Assembly: GCF_021130785.1 (NCBI RefSeq) | Contig: NW_025777423.1 | Span: 1 to 64,000 of the forward strand | Length of the DNA stretch: 64,000 nucleotides | From: Homalodisca vitripennis | Lineage: Eukaryota; Arthropoda; Insecta; Hemiptera; Cicadellidae | Reading direction: 5' to 3' | Shown: positions 21,895 to 33,713 of the stretch, piece after piece | Numbering within the stretch: position 1 is the stretch's first letter | Layout: each line of letters opens with the position of its first letter | Translations under genes and position numbers: made by a program | Notes under the pieces: model-generated | What the model was told of the DNA's origin: nothing | Seen by the model: the letters and a program-made list of their open reading frames with translations, nothing else | Database searches by the model: none

Positions 21895-22164
21895 AACACC
21901 ATCGCGGGAGACGTCAGCTGGCGGGGTCCGGCTCGACCGGGTAAGACGCGGAGCTTCAGGATACATCCGCCGGAGTTCGCTTCAAGGGCTGAAGCGCCTT
22001 ACAGCGGACACCTCATGTACTACAGTACGTAAGTACGCTGTGCCTGGCTGGCTCGCTCTCTCGGTCGGTGTCTCTCAGTCGGAGTCGTCGTCGAGTCGGA
22101 GTCGTCGAGTCGGAGTCGTCGAGTCGGAGTCGCCGCCCCCACATACGCTACGATAAAGTGCAAG
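21895..22164 (+). promoter_or_regulatory. CpG-rich island with candidate first exon and splice donor
   Basis: An abrupt, GC- and CpG-rich block in otherwise AT-rich DNA. It ends in GATAAAGTGCAA|GTAAGT, a good 5' splice donor (GT at 22164). A short frame starting at 21842 runs through it, but its Ser/Arg-rich translation looks like the product of the embedded GAGTCG repeat. A non-coding or 5'-UTR first exon with a promoter is the simplest reading. No downstream exon was recognised in the window, so the gene it would serve is unknown. Confidence 0.35.
22076..22133. repeat. 14-bp GAGTCGGAGTCGTC minisatellite
   Basis: About four head-to-tail units with minor variation, inside the CpG-rich block. 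In the local frame it encodes alternating Ser/Arg/Glu residues. Confidence 0.85.
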
Positions 22165-22366
22165 TAAGTAGGTACTTATTTACCTGCAAAAACACGCTTT
22201 TACCTGCACTTGCCTAGTCACTAACGATAAGATAAGTACATGACATTACGTACTTAAGCTGCTAATAGAATAAATTATAGATATAAAGTGTAGCAAGAAA
22301 ATAGATCAGTACGAATAGGGTTAGATTCTATTACTAGCGACGAAGAGTTTGAATTAGGCTGTTATA

Positions 22367-22659
22367 TAGTTTATCGTTTCTTTTCGAGGCCGTTGGGTCG
22401 CTTGACGTACGTTGGCACCAGCGTTCCTGAGCTTCGGGCTAGGCGTAATTTAATTTAGTTTTACTTAGTTTATCGTTTCTCTTCGAGGCCGCTGGGTTGC
22501 TTGATGTACGTTGGCACCAGCGTTCCTTAGTTTCGAGCTCTAGTCGAGCTATTTCGAGCGAACTAGTGTTCGCATTTAGTTTTATTTAGCTTATCGTTTC
22601 TTTTTTAGGCCGCTGGGCGCTTGACGTACGGTGGCACCAGCGTTCCTTAATTTCGAGCT
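22367..22659. repeat. three-copy 73-bp module with an internal inverted repeat
   Basis: Copies at 22367-22440, 22466-22539 and 22587-22659 begin TAG(T/C)TTATCGTTTC and end in CGTTCCT...TTCG. They are separated by spacers that themselves share an ATTTAGTTTTA segment. Each copy contains CG(C/T)TGG and CCAGCG about 25 bases apart, which can form a short stem around the near-invariant TTGA(C/T)GTACG. Substitutions are spread through the units while the ends of the module stay recognisable. The array lies 200 bases beyond the candidate donor at 22164. Confidence 0.8.
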
Positions 22660-25600
22660 TTAGTTGAACTAGCAACTGTCGTATTAGGGAACGTTTAGGT
22701 AGTGGAACAGTCATACTAAAGCAAATGCTGACGCCTTCCCTTTATTCCCTTTCGTTTCCGAGTCTGCGATGATGAAAGCATGTTGATCCGTTGATCATCG
22801 GTGCTGTATTTGCTTCGGCTTTTGGTTTTACATTAATTCGGTTCTGAGCTGAACTTGGAAACTACCTCTCCCTTTCGAACACTGGATTTTACCCCACTCG
22901 ACTGTTCTATCCGGTGTCTTAGGGTTGTATATTTTTATAAACTATCCCTGACCCGATTAAACGTTATATTGCTACTGTATAAGTACGTTAAACTTTCAAA
23001 ACTATAGAATTTAAAATCCAATTTTTATAATGAAGTCAATATTTTAAATACGTTAAATTTTATTAGTGACCTGTGAACCATGGTATATAATGGTTATTTT
23101 AATACTTTACCAACGTGCCAGAATAGTTATAACGGTACAGAAGGGGGTTGATGACAAGAGCAATTGAAATACTAATATTAGGGTTTTGGACATTGTTATA
23201 TGTTACCAAATTAATGTATAACACAACTTTCCGAAATCTATTTCAATCCTCAAAACGTTGTGTTGTACATTTTGTAACATATAACGATAGCGAATGTCCG
23301 AAACCCTATTACCCTTTAAAACAAAAAAAACTTAATGACTCATTGTCACACACATTTGGATTTAGTCCATACAATGCATAGCTTACATAACATTTGTAAT
23401 AACTACAAATTGTCCTTAAGGAGAGTCGGTAGCTTTATATCGATACAATGTTAATTTGTTGAACTATAAGGTAGTTTTTATATTATTAGAGAGAGAATAT
23501 TAAACAATTCCTGCACTATTTGGTATATCCTTATGCAAATGTTAACACTAGGTGTTGTAAGCAAACAGAAAAGTATTTTAATTTTTTTTAAATGTAGTGT
23601 ATTATTTAAAATTTGTTGTTTACAATAAAAAGAATTAAACTATCTCAGGAGTACAGTAATTTTAAATCCTCGTGTTAAGTGATATATAATATTGCCTACA
23701 AGATAAACAAAATCATAAATAATACGGCGATAAGTGGCTAAAATACTCGCTTTAGGGAATTTGTCTATGAAGAAAACAGTTATATTTCTAAGGATTTCCT
23801 CTCCTTAGGTAATACATTCTTGCTTCCGTAAGATAATTTCTCAGCATCTTTTACGGCCTCATATTCATCTTACAATCTCTTTTTTGTCTAACTTGTATTT
23901 TCCCGAAACATTTATTTTTGAATTACATTGACGCTTTTATTACTTTTCTTGGTTGCGCACAGTGTGTAAGTCACATAATTTTAGCACAATTTCCTCCAGA
24001 AAACAATTTCTAACTTGTCATGTACTCCACACCTTACAATATTTCTTTCGTCGAATCATGGAATGAATGGCTTCATGAACTGCAAATTTGGTAACCGATA
24101 CCATATTGTGTTGAGAGACCTCCGAGTAAGCACTTTCCTCAATGTGTAAGGGTGGGAAAGGTATCTTAGAATAGGTTTAGGTAAACATCGATTCATTGGA
24201 ATTGCTCTCTCCGTTGTCCGCTGTGGGCGAACGTGGAGGCTACCACGCTGACTGGAAGTCTAACGTGCTTTAGACCTTGTACTACACAATTTTAAATTTA
24301 CAGATAATTTTTTGACGCAACTTTGAATAGTTATTGTTTAATTCAAATCAGAGTAGAATATATTATGATAGAACTACAATAAGATTTCACACTGATTCAA
24401 AACAAGATCATTCGAAAACTCTAATAACTCTAAAAAACTCCGAAACTCTAAGGATAATAACTGCATACATACAGTTGCAACTAAGTTTTTCGATAGTTAA
24501 AATAATGTTATTAATGCATTTTTGCGTACTATCTATAATAATGTAGACACATATTTTTAGTGAGACCAGGTTATTTCTTCGATACTCAACTCAAATTCTC
24601 TACCGAGAAAAGTTTATCGAACATACAAGGCGAAAATGTAAAGGTGAATCATATTAATAGAGATAAAAGTGGAGGGAAGAAAATGCTGAAAGGGAAGGGT
24701 GGGAAGGAAGGAGAGATGAGCCTCCCTGTTTGGAGAGCACTCTATCATCAAAGAAAGATGGCGAGAGGTCGCTGTGCTTCAACAACCACCAGCAATGAAC
24801 GGAATGTTGTTATTAATCTGAGTTTCATTAGTTCATGTAAAGTATTTACTCCTCCAAGTAGAACTTTGTAAAGCTGCCTGTGATAGCAGAGGTCGCTTGG
24901 AAGTTTATTATTGAAAATACCTCACTGGTTATAGAAAACTTGTTTATCAAAATTACCTGTAATTAAATTCCGTTAAAGTTTTCTCCCGAATAGCTTTAAG
25001 TGACAAAAGCCAAATTTTATCTCAGTAGAGTCTGATGGGCAAGTATATAAACTAAAATATTATTAGCAGCATACATCTTACAAACTGGAAATTCGTTAAA
25101 CTAATTTATTATCAGTTATAAAAATATCAACTAACCTCGAACTACACCATTGGGCCCAATGTTATGGTTTCAATACATCTATACAATCGATTGTTCATTT
25201 TTGTTCCGATCCTTTAATCAGTGAAGTGTATTTAAACATTAACATGATATTTAAAACTTTGTAAGTTGTTTTATCTTTTGGATGGGAAGATTTCACACAA
25301 TTCCTTGATGGACTATGTTATATGGGTTTATTTTGGTCTTAAAATAAACAGAGACAATAGATTTTCGGTATTTCAAGTAACGATATTGTTCTTTATAGAT
25401 AAATTGTAATTTTAATATTAGCAATTAAGCTAGTTTTTGTAGAATTTGATATATTAGTCAAGACAGACAATGTTTTGACACAAACCCATTATGTTGTGGT
25501 AATCAACAGTTATCTGCCTAGAGAACAAATGCTGACCCTCATTCCCAGATATCCAGCGTCAGCTCTATATTTTTTTTTATTTTACTCTTTCATACTATGA

Positions 25601-28342
25601 CGTCATTACCTGTTGAAATATGATTTCGTTTTGTAAGTCAGTTATTTGGTAGGTTGGTTGTTTACTTTAATTGCATTGTGTTTATTCGATAATTTAATGT
25701 ATAGTATCATAATTTTCGTGTTGTGGTTTTGTTTAGTGATTAGTGCTATAATTCCTGTTAACAGATTTTTGTACAAATAATAATCAGTTTACAGAAATTT
25801 TAGTTATAAGTATCTTTTTTACTGTAGGTCGATACCGTACTTCTCATTTTGACTAGCCTGTTCACTAAGATGTAATAGCATACAAATGTGGAAAAATGTT
25901 AAGTGTCAGTAACAATTAGAAATTCTTTTCAAAAAATATATAAAACATGGTGTTTTTCTGTATTTATATTTTGACAATAAGAATTATATGAAATATACTA
26001 AAATTCATTGTTATGTACCTTTATTACATCTCTACCTGCACTTTTTGTATTATTCTACATAATATAATAAATGTGTAATATAACAATTTTAAAGCTAAAA
26101 ACTATATCAGGTTTTGTATTTTCTGAAAATTGGTACAATTACGAACTATAGCCCTTCTTCTGTATTTTTTCTTAAAGTTTATAAACAAACAATAGAAATG
26201 AACATTTTTTAAAAATGATTTATTTTGATATAGTGGAGTTTTTTATGTAACATATGGTACGCATTGTATGTATTGTAATACGAGGGTTAAAAATATATGT
26301 TTTTACTTTAGCTTGATAGGTTGAAATAAGCTAATTGTCATATAAATAGTGTAACGCGAATCATATGGTGCGAGCAAAACCACTAACAAACATAAAACTA
26401 ACCGTAATAATATACATGAAATAAGAAACTGGTGCTATTAGAACGACAAGTTGGTAAATGTAGCGTAAAAATATATGAAAACTTTGCACTAAAACCATTG
26501 AATTCAATGAAACTTTGATATATAAACAATGAGATCTGCAAAAAATTTACTCTTTGCTATAAACCTGTCTACAGGTAGAGTCGGTAATTAATGTTCTAAT
26601 ATCTTCCGGTAACAATGGAAGAAAACAACATGAAGGAATTGTGTCTTAGATCATATAATTGAACTTTCCTTTTCCTTGTGATAATTGTTTGTAAATGAAT
26701 AGAATTCAGTATACCACATAGAACTAATTGGTATAATATTATTTTTATTTAGTAATTATATTCCTATAATAAATGTAAATCTAAACACTTTTTAGTTTAT
26801 TTGTAAAAGTGTGTACTTTTATAATATTATTTAAACTATGGAGTACAACAAAGTTAGAAATATTTTCTGAATAGCCCATAAAAATATGGGATAAAATGCT
26901 ATTAATTATATTTTTTAATGAGACATCTCCCTTAACGCTACTATCAGAAATAAGATCAACTGCATGAGGTTTAACATTGTTTTTATAGGGAGAACTTATA
27001 TAAAGCCCTATAGATAAGTTATTTTGTTATTTTACGTTAATAAATGAATCGGATTAAGACTGGTTGGTGTGGAGTCTGTTTCAGCCAGGATTTTGTAGAT
27101 GACATTTTGGATGTGCGGTCTGTCGTTTTGTTTTTCACCATCCACGCATCTTCCGGTATCTCAGGGAACTCAGTTTTTGGTTTTTGATGTGAAAAGTAAA
27201 AAATAAAAGAATATTTTTTTAATTAACTGGATTGTTCCACAGTACGATAGGTCAATATCCCATAATTCTATAACTAAACTAAGGTCATAAAACAACATGA
27301 GGAGGGATGCTTAACAGAAGGGTAAACAATTTTCGAGCAGAACCACTTCGCCTCAAAGTTTCATAGTTGTAGATCAGACGGTTTTACTATTTACTGGAGG
27401 ATTTTGGTTTTGTACCAATTATATTTAAGCACAATTAGTACTTACAAACTCAGTCGCTTGAGGGCGAGACGAAATCTAATTACCACATACCGAAAATAAT
27501 TTCACTTAAACCGGGAGTGAGCCAATTTAGATGAGCTACTTAAAAATAGCACACGGAGTATTTGATTGCTAATGAAATTGTAAAACGAGGTATCATTTAT
27601 GTGCTGTAGGTACTAACTATGTAGGTATTAATCAATATGTATTACAAAAAAAGTACTCAGTTTTTGATGTTGTTCACTATCCCTATGGGAAATTACTGAG
27701 AACTACATATGGATAATTTTGAACTCGAAACAAATTTATTTTGTTTTATACTTTTCAATATGCGACTTTACATAATAGACAGTTAATTAACTTTGCGCAT
27801 TTTTATTTACAACACAATATTTAAACTTAAAATAAATGTTTACTAATAACTACCCTAACGTATTTCTCCAATGAACGAGTGATGCTGTTAAATCACGGTT
27901 TAGCGAGGAATGACGCAACATTAGCAAAGAGATATTGCGTAAAATTACCGTCACATGTCACATTATCCCATACGACTTTCATATTACCGTCACATTGTCA
28001 CGTTCCTACCATTGCCACGTTTGTAACATAACATAACTTCCATATCATTCTTAAATTTTTATCATGACACAAACTAAACGACGCGGCTTAGTGATTATTT
28101 ATAGAAACCATTAATATTTATTCTTTTGAAAAGTATTTTGATAAACAATTATATCTTTTTAAGAGAGTATTATAATATATAAGAATTAGTAGCGTAGCGT
28201 TATAGTGTAATATGTAACAGTAACAATTACATATAAATAGTTTTTAGAGCTTTGTATAAATAGTAAAAGGTAACAATGCACATTTTCATGAGGTTTCCCA
28301 GCAAATTCTTTGTTGTAACAAACAAAAATATGTATGTCTTAA
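22660..28342. other. long AT-rich spacer, no gene seen
   Basis: No coding sequence or complete mobile element recognised. A moderately GC-richer patch at 22680-22920 contains two close GTTGATC copies. A frame at 24560-24871 is open but its translation is basic, low in complexity and unlike any family I know. Confidence 0.35.
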
Positions 28343-28352
28343 GGGTACTGCA
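28343..28352. repeat. 10-bp target-site duplication, 3' side of the LOA-type LINE
   Basis: GGGTACTGCA, identical to 33704-33713. It directly abuts the T10 run (poly(A) on the minus strand). Confidence 0.9.
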
Positions 28353-28433
28353 TTTTTTTTTTGCTTTAGGGTATTGGGGTGGATTCACAGATCCTCACAC
28401 GTCAACCTGAGCTTATTGTGTGCCCCTTTGATG

Positions 28434-31400
28434 TTAGAGGGGTAAGCCTATCTTTGTGCCCTTAATTAGGCTAAGACGCTTTTCCCCGATACTAGCATCT
28501 GGTTCGTCGCCTGGTTGTTTATCACCGAAAAGAGCCCTTCTCCTTGCTCCCAGTCTCTCACAGTCCAGTATTATGTGTTTTGCAGTCTCTTCAGACTTAT
28601 TGCAGAGTCTACACTCCGAGTCCTCATTTCGTAAACCTAGAGTGTTTAGGTGTTTCCTGAAGTGGCCGTGTCCAGTGATCAAGGCAATCACTTGCTTAAC
28701 CCGATCCCTGCCCAGCCCCATCAGCCATCTGGTGAAGCCGGAGCTAGAATCAGTGAGCAGTCTTTTGCCGAGTGCTTGTCCTTGGTGACTCTGCCACCGC
28801 AAGCGGTGTGTCTTCCTAGACCATTTGTTTATACTTTGGTAAGCGGCTGACTTGCTTATACCACAACTCGGTTCTGGACCGGTGTATGGCATGCTTGCTC
28901 CGCTTTTGGCAAGCCTGTCGGCGTATTCGTTGCCACCTATGCCTGTGTGGCCCGGTACCCAACCAAGACGCACAAAGTTGCGTGATCCAAGCTTGCAGAG
29001 AGTGTTAAAGCACTCCCACACAAGCCTGGATGAAATGCTGTTGGAGTCAAGAGCTTTAAGAGCTGCCTGACTGTCTGACATTATACAGATGTTCATTCCC
29101 TGATACCCTCTGGTGAGGCCTAGGTTGGCACAGGCTAGGATACCATAGATTTCGGCTTGGAATATGGAGCAGTTCCGACCCAAACTGCCGCAAAGGGCAG
29201 TTCTAGGGGATTGACTAAACACTCCATATCCAGTTCTTCCCTTAATAAGCGAGCCATCCGTGTACCAGACAAAGCTCTTTCTTATTGTTGGGATGTTATC
29301 TTGCGATTTCCACTCATCTCTGGAGTAGAAGTCAACAGAGAATGGCTTATTGAATACGAACTCCGTTCTCATTATGTCGGAGACCATTTCGAGAATAGCG
29401 CTTGGGTTTACAGCTTCAGTGATGGCACCATGGCTCGCGTTAGACGCGCCATTCCTCCACAAGCCAGCAACCATCAGCCGATAAGCTGACTTACGCGCTT
29501 CAGCTTTTATATGGACATAAAGAGGTAGAAGTCCTAAAGCCACCTCGAGGGTCGCTGAGGGACTGCTCCTGAATGCTCCGGTTGCAAAGATTGTGCCAAG
29601 CCTTTGCAAGCTTTCAAGCTTGGCTTTGGCAGTTACCTGATTCACCTTTGTCCACCAGACTAATGAACCATAAGTGATTTGAGGCCTTACAACTGCTTTG
29701 TAAAGCCATAGTGCTATATGGGGTTTTACGCCCCATGAGATTCCTGCAAGTCTCCTGGACGTCATGAGCGCCCACTTTGATTTGTGCAGGATATTGTTAA
29801 GATGATCATTCCACGTAAGCTTATGGTCTAGAGTCAGTCCTAAATATTTAACTGTCTTTGACCACTCAAGCTGTGTGGATGCGAGTTTCAGCCTAGAAAG
29901 AGACTCTAGGTTCTTTTTCCTAGTGAATGGTACAACTACTGTCTTAGAGGGATTTACTTTCAGTCCCTCTCCCTGACACCAGTTGTGTACATGTTGAAGG
30001 TTGGTATTCATGATATCAACAACAACATTTGTATATTTTCCCTGTACCATAAGGACTATGTCGTCTGCATATCCTTGGACATAGATTCCATTGTTAGTAA
30101 GGTCCTCAAGTAGACCATCTACTACTAGATTCCACAGTAGAGGTGACAGGATGCCTCCTTGAGGACATCCCCTTGTAGGTGCGATCACAAGCGATTCTTC
30201 ATTGAGATCGGCCCTGATCCGTCTGGAGCACAGCATGGACCTAAGCCACCGGCACAGAGCTGGCTCGAGGCCACGTCGCTGTGCTCCACTTACCATCGCA
30301 GTGAATTTAGCATTGTCAAAAGCTCCTTCAATGTCTATGAAGGTGCACAATGCCAATTCCTTGGCGCACAGGCTATCCTCAATCCTACTGACTAGTTGGT
30401 GCAGTGCTGATTCACAGGATTTACCTTGCTGGTATGCATGTTGGTTGCGATGAAGGGAGTGTTTGAGAGAACTCCCTTTCTCAGGTGCCTCTCCACCAGT
30501 CTTTCTAATGTTTTCAGTAGAAACGAAGATAAACTGATGGGACGAAAAGATTTAGGGACAGAATAGTCCGCTCTCCCTTTTTTAGGGATGAAGACCACCC
30601 TGTTGAGACGCCAGACTTGTGGTATGTACCCATAAGCTAGGCTCGCCCTGAATAGTTCACATAGAAGGGTAAGGAGATTCTCCGGCCCTTGTTGAAGCAG
30701 GGCCGGAAAGATTCCATCCCCTCCTGCAGATTTGAAAGGGGCAAATTTAGAAATTGCCCATTTGGTTTTAGAGAGAGTGACAATCCTTCTGGCAATGGCC
30801 CAGCCACCACGATAAGCTCTTGGCCGTGAGCCTGCCTCATGGTTACCAGACGTTCCAGTGTCGTCATTCTCAAAGATACAATCAGGGAAGTGAGTCTCAA
30901 GGAGAAGTTTGAGGCTATCACTAGACCCGGAAGTGTGTTGACCTCCCTGGGACCTTAATGATCCCAAGTGACCGGTTGGACCTGAGACTAGTAAACGTTG
31001 CAGTCTAGCTGCCGCGCTTAACTCATTTACCTTCTGTGTAAACTGCCTCCAGGAACTTTGTTTTGCCTTTTTAATTGCTAAGCTGTATTCTGTTAGAGCT
31101 CTATGATATGACTCCCAGATACGGCTCCTTTTGCATTGATTGTACAGCTTCCTGACATTAGCCCTTTTGCGAGCGAGGTCCGCAGTCCACCACTTAGTAT
31201 TGGTTCGACTCTTCCCCCGTCGCAATGGACGATTGTCGTGGAAGCTATTGATTATAGCATTCTGCAGGTCAGAAGCTATCTGATCTATGTCTGTGAAGCA
31301 TCGCACCCTTCCGCCTACCGATCCCAACTGTGACTGAAGGTCAGACTTATATCCCAACCTGTCAGTCCTCCTGGGATTGCGATAGAGGACCTCTGCAGCC

Positions 31401-32080
31401 TCATCTTGCAAGTTGAAGCGGATATACCTGTGATCCGATAATGAGGCCTCTTCGCTTACGTGCCACTTATCAACCATTCCAAGTATACCTTGTGTGCAGA
31501 TTGTTATATCAATAACTTCTTGTCTAATTCGTGTTGCGAACGTAGGGCGGTTACCTTTATTACATATAAATAGGTCCCTACTTAGAAGAAATTGTAAAAG
31601 TGCCTCACCTCTGGGGTTAGTGTTGGTGCTGCCCCATCCAGCAGAGTGATGGGCGTTGGCGTCACAACCTAGAAGAAGTTGTTGACGTCTGGCTTGTGCT
31701 TCTTCCACCAGGAGCTCTAGGTCTCTTGATGGAGGGAGTTCCCTGGCATCATATGGCAAGTATACGGAGCCTACAATTGTGCTCTGCACTATGCCTCCAT
31801 TCTTCCAGGTCAGTGTGCCCACAGTGAGATCTCTGGAGCAGAATTCGTTGAGGGTTAGAAAATCCAAGCCTCTCTTCAACAGGATGCAGGTCCTGACATT
31901 CCTTAGAGAGGTACAGTAAATTAACTTACCTTTGGTTTGATTTAGGCCCGCCACTCTCCCTTGGTGAAGCCATGGTTCTTGAATCAATGCCAGATGAAAT
32001 CCCTCCTGGAGGAAGAACTGGCAGAAGGCTGCCGAGGCAGCCCTACTGTGTTGGAGGTTGATTTGTAGAACTCGTGGCAT
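28434..32080 (-). pseudogene. ORF2 of the LOA-type LINE: endonuclease, RT, RNase H; one frameshift
   Basis: The first ATG (32078-32080) opens MPRVLQINLQHS, the endonuclease start. IQEPW, GCDANAHH and SLSDHRYIRF follow, then RT (FRPISLSS). Near 30470 one frameshift breaks the protein; the correct continuation is visible in the next frame (HRNQHAYQQGKSCESALHQ, then FIDIEGAFDN). RT goes on through RGCPQGGILSPLLW and GYADD. RNase H is complete: in the 640-residue downstream piece the catalytic residues are D367 (YTDGS), E402 (AEIYG), D428 (SDSQ) and D480, with H470 in PGHTG. A C-terminal CCHC (CRLCNKSEETAKHIILDC) ends the protein. About 1,215 residues would be expected. Apart from the frameshift it looks intact. 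Confidence 0.9.
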
Positions 32081-33314
32081 TGTCCTTGACTGTCGAGGAG
32101 ACAATTGAGACCTGCCAGAGTCCTAGGTTGGCTCTACAGTTGGAAGCCTTCACAGCCTTGTAGCAGACCTCGTCCAGGAAACAGACGAATCCGTAACCTT
32201 TCGGATCTGGCTTGGATGGAAGGATTTTCCACTCGTTTACATTTAGGTTGGGATTCTGCTTTTTGAACATTTCAAGTACCTTTTCAGGTGTCTTCTTCAG
32301 AAGCTTCGAGTGAGCTCTGAAAAACACCCTAGTGGACCTCAAGATGTCCTTACGCAGACCCACTCTCAGAGAGATGTCATCTCCCAGAGGTTTTATTCTT
32401 TGAATAACTTCTTCCAGACAACGTTTGGTGTGCTCGTTGATGCATGAAGCAATTAAAACACCTTTCTCTAGATAGGTGCCCGCAAACGATGGAACGGAAC
32501 CATCCTCCAGGGGTTGGATTTCTTCCATAATTGCGTCCTCGATGGCTTCTCCTTGCTCTGCACTAAGCTTCGCCTCCGGGTAGCCTTCGAGGGCTATGGC
32601 CATTTTGATCGCTGCGACCTCTCTGTAGGTAGCCTTGGGTGTGCTACCAGAGGCCTCGGGATCGTGGGCTTCGGGATTTTGGGTTTCCCTCCTAGCCTTC
32701 TTTGCGGGCCCCTCAGCGGAGGGTGGAGTGACCAAGGTGCCTCTGGGGCGTTTGGCCGACCCCTCCCCCGCCTTGGTACCCGCAGTTGGGCCCGGAGTTG
32801 AGACCTCCTGCCGTTCTGGATTCTTTTTCTTCTCTTTCCCCCTTCTCCACTTGGAAGGGTCAAAAGCTTCACCCTTTTCAAGAAGTTTAGCCTTTAGTGC
32901 TTCTCTTCTTTGAGCAGTGGTGAGATTAGGCCTCTTCATTCTGAGGTTGCCGAGTTGCTTTGTGGCATCATCCAGCGTACCTGTAGACATGGGAGTGCTT
33001 GGGCTGTTGAGGAGTTGATCTTCTATATCTTGAAGGGATTTTACTTCCTCAGCGCTTGTACTACCTTCCTCAGATAAAGCCTTGCCATGTATGGGAGCTT
33101 CAGTGTGCAATGGAACCTCCTGTGTTCCTAAGGCACTTTGTTGAGGAGAAGGTAGGGATGTTGGCATAACAACCTCTTGAGTTGTGTTGCCAGGTGATGG
33201 TATGTGCGAGGTAGCTTCAGGAGCTACCTCAGCAGGAAGAGGTAGGTTAGAAACAGCTTCAGGAACTGTTTCAAGGGTTGGTTGGTTTTGGTTTTTGTTT
33301 CTGTTTTTCTTCAT
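32043..33314 (-). CDS. ORF1 protein of the LOA-type LINE, DUF4780-like RNA-binding domain
   Basis: 423 residues from the ATG at 33312-33314. Residues 1-110 are Pro/Ser/Thr/Glu-rich and probably disordered. Residues 120-215 are highly basic (RMKRPN, KWRRGKEKKKN, KRPRG, KKARRE), suiting nuclear import and RNA contact. From about 225 to 410 a folded domain (TYREVAAIKMAI ... PSFAGTYLEKGVLIASC ... GYGFVCF) resembles DUF4780, seen in ORF1 of LOA-like elements. No CCHC knuckles are visible. It would package the element RNA with ORF2. The last 38 bases overlap ORF2 in another frame, so ORF2 translation is probably coupled. The frame is uninterrupted. Confidence 0.8.
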   Translation of the reverse strand: MKKNRNKNQNQPTLETVPEAVSNLPLPAEVAPEATSHIPSPGNTTQEVVMPTSLPSPQQSALGTQEVPLHTEAPIHGKALSEEGSTSAEEVKSLQDIEDQLLNSPSTPMSTGTLDDATKQLGNLRMKRPNLTTAQRREALKAKLLEKGEAFDPSKWRRGKEKKKNPERQEVSTPGPTAGTKAGEGSAKRPRGTLVTPPSAEGPAKKARRETQNPEAHDPEASGSTPKATYREVAAIKMAIALEGYPEAKLSAEQGEAIEDAIMEEIQPLEDGSVPSFAGTYLEKGVLIASCINEHTKRCLEEVIQRIKPLGDDISLRVGLRKDILRSTRVFFRAHSKLLKKTPEKVLEMFKKQNPNLNVNEWKILPSKPDPKGYGFVCFLDEVCYKAVKASNCRANLGLWQVSIVSSTVKDNATSSTNQPPTQ

Positions 33315-33703
33315 GTTGTTCCCACGAGTAGCTAGGGAATGGAGGGTCGACCCAGACAGAGCCCCGCATGCCTGGGTAAGCTTTTTTTAAACTGGAGGGT
33401 CCCCGGTGTCCAGAGTCCGCATAGTAAAGACTGGTTTGCCACCAGCCATTCAGCCCTGGCCTACGCTGTTCCACCGTGGCTTGGCCCCTAGTGGGAGAAA
33501 TGAAAGGAAAACTAAATCGAAGGGTTGAGGAAGTTTACCTCAGATAGAAGAGAGTGAAGAAGAGAGATAGGCTGACACATAGAAAAGTGTGCCAGCCATA
33601 GGCCTCCAGAACAAGAAGAGAAGGGATCTGGAGCATTAGCTAGGGTACCTCGGGATCGCCACTACCCGTACGGCCTCGAAAGTAAGACCGCCCCTGAGGG
33701 CTG

Positions 33704-33713
33704 GGGTACTGCA
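33704..33713. repeat. 10-bp target-site duplication, 5' side of the LOA-type LINE
   Basis: GGGTACTGCA, identical to 28343-28352. Confidence 0.9.

Larger units (their letters stand above)
28353..33703 (-). mobile_element. full-length LOA/R1-group LINE with RNase H
   Basis: A 5.35-kb minus-strand element with a perfect 10-bp target duplication at both ends. It has a 5' UTR of about 390 bases, ORF1 (33314-32043), an overlapping ORF2 (32080-28434), a short 3' UTR and an A10 tail (T10 at 28353-28362 on the + strand). Endonuclease, RT and RNase H in that order, with a DUF4780-like ORF1, fit the LOA/R1 group. Both ends are intact and only one frameshift was found, so the copy is young. It lies in AT-rich sequence with no recognised host exon nearby. 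Confidence 0.9.

Noticed and set aside
21842..22156. 104-residue frame through the CpG-rich block
   Set aside because: Mostly the translation of a GAGTCG minisatellite and GC-rich DNA; better treated as a non-coding candidate exon.
24560..24871. 103-residue frame
   Set aside because: Basic, low-complexity translation; no homology recognised and no supporting signals.
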